Shown: piece by piece, positions 59,367 to 64,000 of the stretch | Position numbering within the stretch: the first letter of the stretch is position 1 | Layout of the letters: every line of letters starts with the position of its first letter | NCBI GenBank assembly: GCA_938040735.1 | Contig: CALHYE010000013.1 | Coordinates: 186,001 to 250,000, forward strand | Length of the DNA: 64,000 nucleotides | Direction: 5' to 3' | Origin: an uncultured Bellilinea sp. | Lineage (GTDB): Bacteria > Chloroflexota > Anaerolineae > Anaerolineales > Anaerolineaceae | The notes under the pieces: generated by a model | The model's database searches: none | Seen by the model: only the letters and a program-made list of their open reading frames with translations | What the model was told of the DNA's origin: nothing | Made by a program: the position numbers and the translations under genes

Positions 59367-60326
59367 TCATCCTTCAACGTAAATGTGCTGGAATAATTCT
59401 TCCGCTGGCGGTTCTGGGCTGGCTTCGGCAAACGCCACCGCATCATTGATTTCTTCTTCTGCCAGTCGAATCTGTTCCTGTAGTTCCTCTTCGCTGGCAA
59501 TTTGATGTTCCAGCAAATAGCGGTGATAAATGCCAATCGGATCGTTTTCCAGCCAGGTTTTGACCTCTTCGGAGGAACGATACCGCTCCGGGTCGCCCAT
59601 CGAATGCCCGCGGAAGCGATAGGTGATCACTTCCAAAAACTGGGGGCCGCTTCCGTTGCGGATTTCCTCATATAGACGAGCTGATACTTCGCGAACTTCG
59701 ATTACATTCATTCCGTTTACCGCTTCGCTTTTCATGCCGTAGCCATCCGCTTTTTGCCGCATTTCCGAAACGGCCGAAGCCCGTTCAACTGCCGTACCCA
59801 TGCCGTACTGGTTGTTTTCACACACCCATAAAACCGGCAGGTTCCAGACCTTAGAGAGATTGAGCGCCTCGTGAAAATAGCCGATGTTGGTAGCGCCGTC
59901 CCCGAACATACACACGGTCACTGCCTTGTTGTTTTGATAAACATCTCCCAGCGCTAAGCCGGCTGCAATGGGCAAATGCGCCCCGACGATCGCATGACCG
60001 CCCCAAAAATTCTTCTTCACATCTGCCAGGTGCATGGAACCGCCTTTGCCGCGCGAACAGCCGGTGACTTTACCGAGCAGTTCTGCCATTACCTCGCGCG
60101 CCGAAAGACCGCAGTTGATCGCCACACCGTGATCGCGGTAGGCGGTTATGATGCGATCTTCGGGTCTGCGCACCGAAATCAGACCGGTGCTGACCGCTTC
60201 CTGTCCAATGTAAAGGTGCAAGAATCCGCCAATTTTCCCTTGTTGATATAATTCCGCCGAGCGTTCTTCGAGCCGGCGGATCACCACCATTTGATGATAG
60301 AGATCTAGGTATTCTCGTTTCTCCAT
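59367..60326 (-). CDS. pdhA: Pyruvate dehydrogenase E1 component alpha subunit
   Basis: MEKREYLDLYHQMVVIRRLEERSAELYQQGKIGGFLHLYIGQEAVSTG, GDGATNIGYFHEALNLSKVWNLPVLWVCENNQYGMGT (TPP motif), YRFRGHSMGDPERYRS. Confidence 0.95.
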   Translation of the reverse strand: MEKREYLDLYHQMVVIRRLEERSAELYQQGKIGGFLHLYIGQEAVSTGLISVRRPEDRIITAYRDHGVAINCGLSAREVMAELLGKVTGCSRGKGGSMHLADVKKNFWGGHAIVGAHLPIAAGLALGDVYQNNKAVTVCMFGDGATNIGYFHEALNLSKVWNLPVLWVCENNQYGMGTAVERASAVSEMRQKADGYGMKSEAVNGMNVIEVREVSARLYEEIRNGSGPQFLEVITYRFRGHSMGDPERYRSSEEVKTWLENDPIGIYHRYLLEHQIASEEELQEQIRLAEEEINDAVAFAEASPEPPAEELFQHIYVEG

Positions 60327-60417
60327 CGGCTGGAGATCCTCCTTTGTTGATGTGTCCTTGCTTCCGCTGACCCCGCTGCGGGTCATCATTGCCGGTTAAC
60401 TGGACAATGTCACAGGG

Positions 60418-60426
60418 ATTATACCA
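60418..60426 (-). promoter_or_regulatory. Extended -10 promoter of pdhABC
   Basis: Minus strand TGGTATAAT. Confidence 0.55.
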
Positions 60427-60429
60427 GAA

Positions 60430-60452
60430 TCAAAAACCCCTCACAGGGGTTT
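60430..60452 (-). terminator. Intrinsic terminator of the permease gene
   Basis: Minus strand AAACCCCT-GTG-AGGGGTTT-TT. Confidence 0.75.
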
Positions 60453-60501
60453 GTAACACCTGAAAGGATGGATTTTAGATTACCCGCAAGGATGATACAA
60501 A

Positions 60502-62172
60502 TTACTGACTTTTTTCTTCAGGCTTTTTGAAAAAAGTCATCAAGTCTATGCCGCGCTGTTTCAGGTACAACCACCTGCCGCCAAACCAAATCAAACCGCT
60601 AAGAAATACTCCAAATAAGAGAACGGCGGATTGCCAGTCAACCGCTAAAATTTTTACCTGAAAAACATAAGGGAGAGTCATTGCTGCCAATAAGATTAAG
60701 ACGGTCATCCCCCCTAAAAAGCGTACCCAACTTTTAGAAGGTCTATCCTCTCCATTGGCAAGAAAATAAAAGGGGTTCCTAATCATTGCCAGAACCGGCA
60801 AGAATACCCCAAAAGCTACAAAGAGGGCAAAATTGAAGTGATTTCCGATCCAGTTTGCTTGTGCTGCATCTACAACCACTACCAGCGCAATCATCGTCAC
60901 CAACAGAAGTGCAAATAACGGGCTATGCTGGCGGGCATGCACCAAGCCGATCCACTCAGGCACAACCCGGTCATCGGCCCATGCTTTGAGAACCCGGCTC
61001 AACGTGAGCATGTACACCTGAACAACCAGAACAAACATGATAAGCCAGACAACGGCTAAAAAGAACAATACAATTGGATTGGATTGGATAACCGCCGCAT
61101 AAAACGGCAGCCACGGCAGGACAATCCCCCGTAGCACACCCGTCGAACTCCCGCCCCCGGGGGTTGAAATCGGCATTGGCAAAACAACCCCGCCTTCACC
61201 CGTAATGCCCTTAAGCCGCAGGAAACTTTCTGCCGCTAAAAATTGCCACGAAATCGTCCTTTCTACCAACATAATGGCTGCAATCAGTAAAAATCCGGCG
61301 ATGATCAAAGCCAGCAAACCAGCCGGCACAAGATTGCGGCGATGGGTTCGCAACTCTCCCGACATCCATACCGGCAAACCAAGCGAGAAAAAACCAAAAA
61401 GGCCTATGGTTAACCCAATCGCAATCATCTCCGGCAAGGTTTCGCCCTGAGCCTTCATCCCCAATTGAAAGGCCAGGTTGAGGTGCAGCGAATGTGACCC
61501 TGCTCCAAAAATCCGGTCAAAAAACTCACTGAACCGGTTTTGAGGAACAGCAGAAAACTGACCAAGAATAACCAGCCAGCCTAAAAGGGAAATACCCGTC
61601 CCCCACCCCAGAATATGGCGGATTGCCACGGGGGAGAGAATAGAAAGGACAAAAGCCGCAAAGATCAATCCACTTCCAAGGTAAACCATTACTTGCGGAT
61701 TTTGCAGGGAAGCCGCAAACACCTGCAAATCATAGATGCCCAACACATTTCCCAGCAAATTTGCCAGATCAGGCAGGATAAGCCGCGCGAATTGACTGGC
61801 TAAAAAGCCAATGAACAACCCTCCACCCATCAGAAAAGTCCAACTAAAAGCAAAACCAAACAGGGGATGAATCACCCGCGTACTAAAGAAATAATCCGGC
61901 GCTTCTCGCCCGGCCAGTCTGCCCATTGTCCAAATAGTCAGCAAGACGACCCCCATGCCGCCAAGACTGATCAGCAAAACATTGGTGATATTAATTCCCG
62001 GATAAATGCCGGGTAAAATGCTTATCGGCAGCCAGGTTGCCTGAACCAGTCCAACCCCCGCCAGCGCCAGACTGATGACCGTCCAAAAACCGATCCAGGT
62101 CGTAAAAACGCCTGCCCTGCTGGCCGGCCTTGACTCTGCTTGAGGGGCAATAATCTCGGTTAATTCGCTCAA
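60502..62172 (-). CDS. APC-superfamily amino acid permease-like membrane protein
   Basis: About 12 TM; start placed at TTG 62172 (AAGGAGG 6 nt upstream), giving MSELTEIIAPQAESRP...; ORF open to 62208. Confidence 0.75.
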   Translation of the reverse strand: MSELTEIIAPQAESRPASRAGVFTTWIGFWTVISLALAGVGLVQATWLPISILPGIYPGINITNVLLISLGGMGVVLLTIWTMGRLAGREAPDYFFSTRVIHPLFGFAFSWTFLMGGGLFIGFLASQFARLILPDLANLLGNVLGIYDLQVFAASLQNPQVMVYLGSGLIFAAFVLSILSPVAIRHILGWGTGISLLGWLVILGQFSAVPQNRFSEFFDRIFGAGSHSLHLNLAFQLGMKAQGETLPEMIAIGLTIGLFGFFSLGLPVWMSGELRTHRRNLVPAGLLALIIAGFLLIAAIMLVERTISWQFLAAESFLRLKGITGEGGVVLPMPISTPGGGSSTGVLRGIVLPWLPFYAAVIQSNPIVLFFLAVVWLIMFVLVVQVYMLTLSRVLKAWADDRVVPEWIGLVHARQHSPLFALLLVTMIALVVVVDAAQANWIGNHFNFALFVAFGVFLPVLAMIRNPFYFLANGEDRPSKSWVRFLGGMTVLILLAAMTLPYVFQVKILAVDWQSAVLLFGVFLSGLIWFGGRWLYLKQRGIDLMTFFKKPEEKSQ

Positions 62173-62235
62173 TTCTTTCCTCCTTGAAGGGAGTGGCACA
62201 AAAGCCAATTGTGCAAGAAGGATGCCTACAAAAAA

Positions 62236-62244
62236 ATTATACCA
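62236..62244 (-). promoter_or_regulatory. Extended -10 promoter of permease gene
   Basis: Minus strand TGGTATAAT. Confidence 0.55.
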
Positions 62245-62329
62245 ACCCTGTTGAAAAACAACCTTTCAATTCCGCAAAGCCGGCGATATTCGAAGAGATC
62301 AATCCTTGCTGAACCGAACAGCCCACCCC

Positions 62330-62377
62330 AAAAAAGCGAGCCCTGTATGGGCTGTGTTTCTTGCCAACAGGGCTCGC
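62330..62377 (-). terminator. Intrinsic terminator of ppdK
   Basis: Minus strand GCGAGCCCTG-22 nt-CAGGGCTCGC-TTTTTT. Confidence 0.85.
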
Positions 62378-62427
62378 AAAGCGTTTGACGACTTTTCAGA
62401 TGGGTCTTCGACCTCTTTGGGGGGATA

Positions 62428-64000
62428 CTAGGCAGCGTGTTTCAAAGCAGCATGAGCAGCCGCCAGACGGGCAACCGGCACCCGGAAGGGCGAGCAGGAG
62501 ACGTAGTTATTCCCAACCAGATGGCAAAATTCAATCGAGTTCGGGTCGCCGCCGTGTTCACCGCAGATGCCTACTTCCAGATCGGGACGAGTGGTACGAC
62601 CGTCTGCAACGGCAATTTGCATCAAGCGGCCTACCCCATCGCGATCCAAGGTCTGGAAGGGATTTTTGGGCAGGACACCTTGTTCCACATAAGTAACCAG
62701 AAAACTGCGCTCGGCATCATCCCGGCTGTAACCAAAGGTCATTTGGGTGAGGTCGTTAGTGCCAAAGGAGAAAAATTCGGCAATCTCAGCAATTTCCGCG
62801 GCGGTAACTGCTGCACGCGGGATCTCGATCATCGTGCCAAACTTATAAGGGAAGGATACACCTTTCTCCTTCATCACTTCACGGGCAATTTCTTCCAGCC
62901 GCGGCTGAATGACCTTCAACTCGTTGACATGGCCGGTGAGCGGGATCATCACTTCGGGCTTGGCATGCACACCCTTGAGGGTGACGTTGGCGGCCGCCTC
63001 AAAAATGGCGCGCACCTGCATTTCAACAATTTCGGGCATGACAATGCTCAAACGCACTCCGCGCAAACCCATCATCGGATTGCTCTCGTGCATGGCTTCT
63101 ACGGCCTGAAGCATGTGTTCCAATTCCACGACCTCTTTGGGTTCGCCTTTCCCCAACACATATCCGGCCAGGGCTTCAATGCGTTTGGTGATGATTTGTT
63201 CTTCAAGGTCTTTGGCAGCCGGCAGGAACTCATGCAGCGGCGGGTCAATCAGGCGGATGATTACCGGATACCCATCCATTGCGGTGAACAAGCCTTCAAA
63301 ATCGGCCCTCTGAAAGGGCAGCAACTCATCCAGGGCAGCCTTGCGTTCTTCGGAAGTCTTCGCCAGAATCATCCGCTGAACGATGGGCAAGCGTTCCTGT
63401 TCAAAGAACATGTGCTCGGTACGGCACAAACCAATCCCTTTGGCGCCGTAAGCGCGCGCCCGTTGGGCGTCTTTTGGGTAGTCGGCGTTTGCCCAAACTT
63501 GCAAACCGGTTGTTGGAGAGCCATTGACACTCTTGCGAATACCGGGCCGGGCGCAAATTTCATCTGCCCAATCCAGAAGGGTTAACAAATCGGTTTGTTC
63601 TTCCAAAGAGGGGGAAGTCATCGGCAGTTTACCAAGGAAAACCTCGCCCGTACCGCCATCCAGCGAAATCCACTCCCCTTCTTTGACAACCTTGCCGTCC
63701 ACTTCCATCTGGCGTTTGTCCAGATCAATGCGCACGCTCGCCGCACCCACAATACAAGGCACACCAAACTGGCGAGCAACCACGGCAGCGTGCGAAGTCG
63801 CACCGCCCTCACTGGTAAGAATGCCTTTGGCAGCCAGCATACCATGAACATCATCCGGTTTGGTGAACGGACGCACCATGATCACATCCTGATGATATTC
63901 TTTGTTCATCTTTTCGGCAGTGTCGGCATCAAAATAGACCTGACCGACCGCCGCGCCGGGCGAGGCATTCACGCCGCTGGCGAAGTAACGGCCATCGGTT
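62428..64000 (-). CDS. ppdK: Pyruvate phosphate dikinase, C-terminal portion (truncated by window edge)
   Basis: ILTSEGGATSHAAVVARQFGVPCIVGAASV (phosphohistidine domain), GIGLCRTEHMFFEQERLPIVQRMIL, FFSFGTNDLTQMTFGYSRDDAE, VGICGEHGGDPNSIEFCHLVGNNYVSCSPFRVPVARLAAAHA; frame open to position 64000 (TDGRYFASGVNASPGAA...). Confidence 0.96.
   Translation of the reverse strand, partial: TDGRYFASGVNASPGAAVGQVYFDADTAEKMNKEYHQDVIMVRPFTKPDDVHGMLAAKGILTSEGGATSHAAVVARQFGVPCIVGAASVRIDLDKRQMEVDGKVVKEGEWISLDGGTGEVFLGKLPMTSPSLEEQTDLLTLLDWADEICARPGIRKSVNGSPTTGLQVWANADYPKDAQRARAYGAKGIGLCRTEHMFFEQERLPIVQRMILAKTSEERKAALDELLPFQRADFEGLFTAMDGYPVIIRLIDPPLHEFLPAAKDLEEQIITKRIEALAGYVLGKGEPKEVVELEHMLQAVEAMHESNPMMGLRGVRLSIVMPEIVEMQVRAIFEAAANVTLKGVHAKPEVMIPLTGHVNELKVIQPRLEEIAREVMKEKGVSFPYKFGTMIEIPRAAVTAAEIAEIAEFFSFGTNDLTQMTFGYSRDDAERSFLVTYVEQGVLPKNPFQTLDRDGVGRLMQIAVADGRTTRPDLEVGICGEHGGDPNSIEFCHLVGNNYVSCSPFRVPVARLAAAHAALKHAA

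Noticed and set aside
62437-63585. 382-aa plus-strand ORF opposite ppdK
   Set aside because: Shadow ORF fully antisense to a strongly conserved PPDK coding region; composition resembles reverse-frame translation, with no recognisable domain or RBS.

Overview
The 64 kb window is gene-dense and mostly housekeeping. It looks like a chromosomal segment from a Chloroflexota (Anaerolineae-like) bacterium; that assignment is inferred from protein character and gene order and was not searched. Main blocks: (1) 0-12 kb: MalY/PatB aminotransferase (truncated at the left edge), SAM methyltransferase, proC, a PII-like protein coupled to a Na+/Ca2+ antiporter, CBS protein, comM-type AAA ATPase, membrane glycosyltransferase-like protein, uridine phosphorylase, lysA. 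(2) 11.5-15.5 kb (-): nrdR-nrdJ (B12-dependent RNR) and a lipoprotein. (3) 16.2-33.7 kb (-): a near-complete dcw cluster mraZ-rsmH-ftsL-like-ftsI-murF-mraY-murD-ftsW-murG-cvpA-like-murC-small ORF-murB-ddl-ftsQ-ftsA-ftsZ, with no murE. (4) 33.8-38.3 kb: class V aminotransferase, EamA-like protein, cysS, and a soluble cNMP-binding histidine kinase. (5) 38.5-45.8 kb (+): pstSCAB-phoU followed by CHAD-ppx. (6) Then lipB, clpB, PIG-L deacetylase, MoeB-rhodanese, ahcY-PfkB kinase, a TPR lytic transglycosylase, a nucleotidyltransferase-like ORF, PDH E1a/E1b/E2, an APC permease and ppdK (runs off the right edge). I saw no mobile element, CRISPR array, rRNA, tRNA or defence island. The most interesting signals are regulatory: a four-unit 10-bp-phased MraZ-like operator, an 11-bp-phased Pho-box-like array, a pair of NrdR-box-like sites 31 bp apart, a perfect 8-8-8 inverted repeat upstream of clpB, a predicted leaderless promoter, and recurring TGGTATAAT extended -10 promoters. 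The most novel protein-level candidate is the translationally coupled PII-like/cation antiporter pair. Family names rest on recognising sequence motifs by eye; no database search was run.
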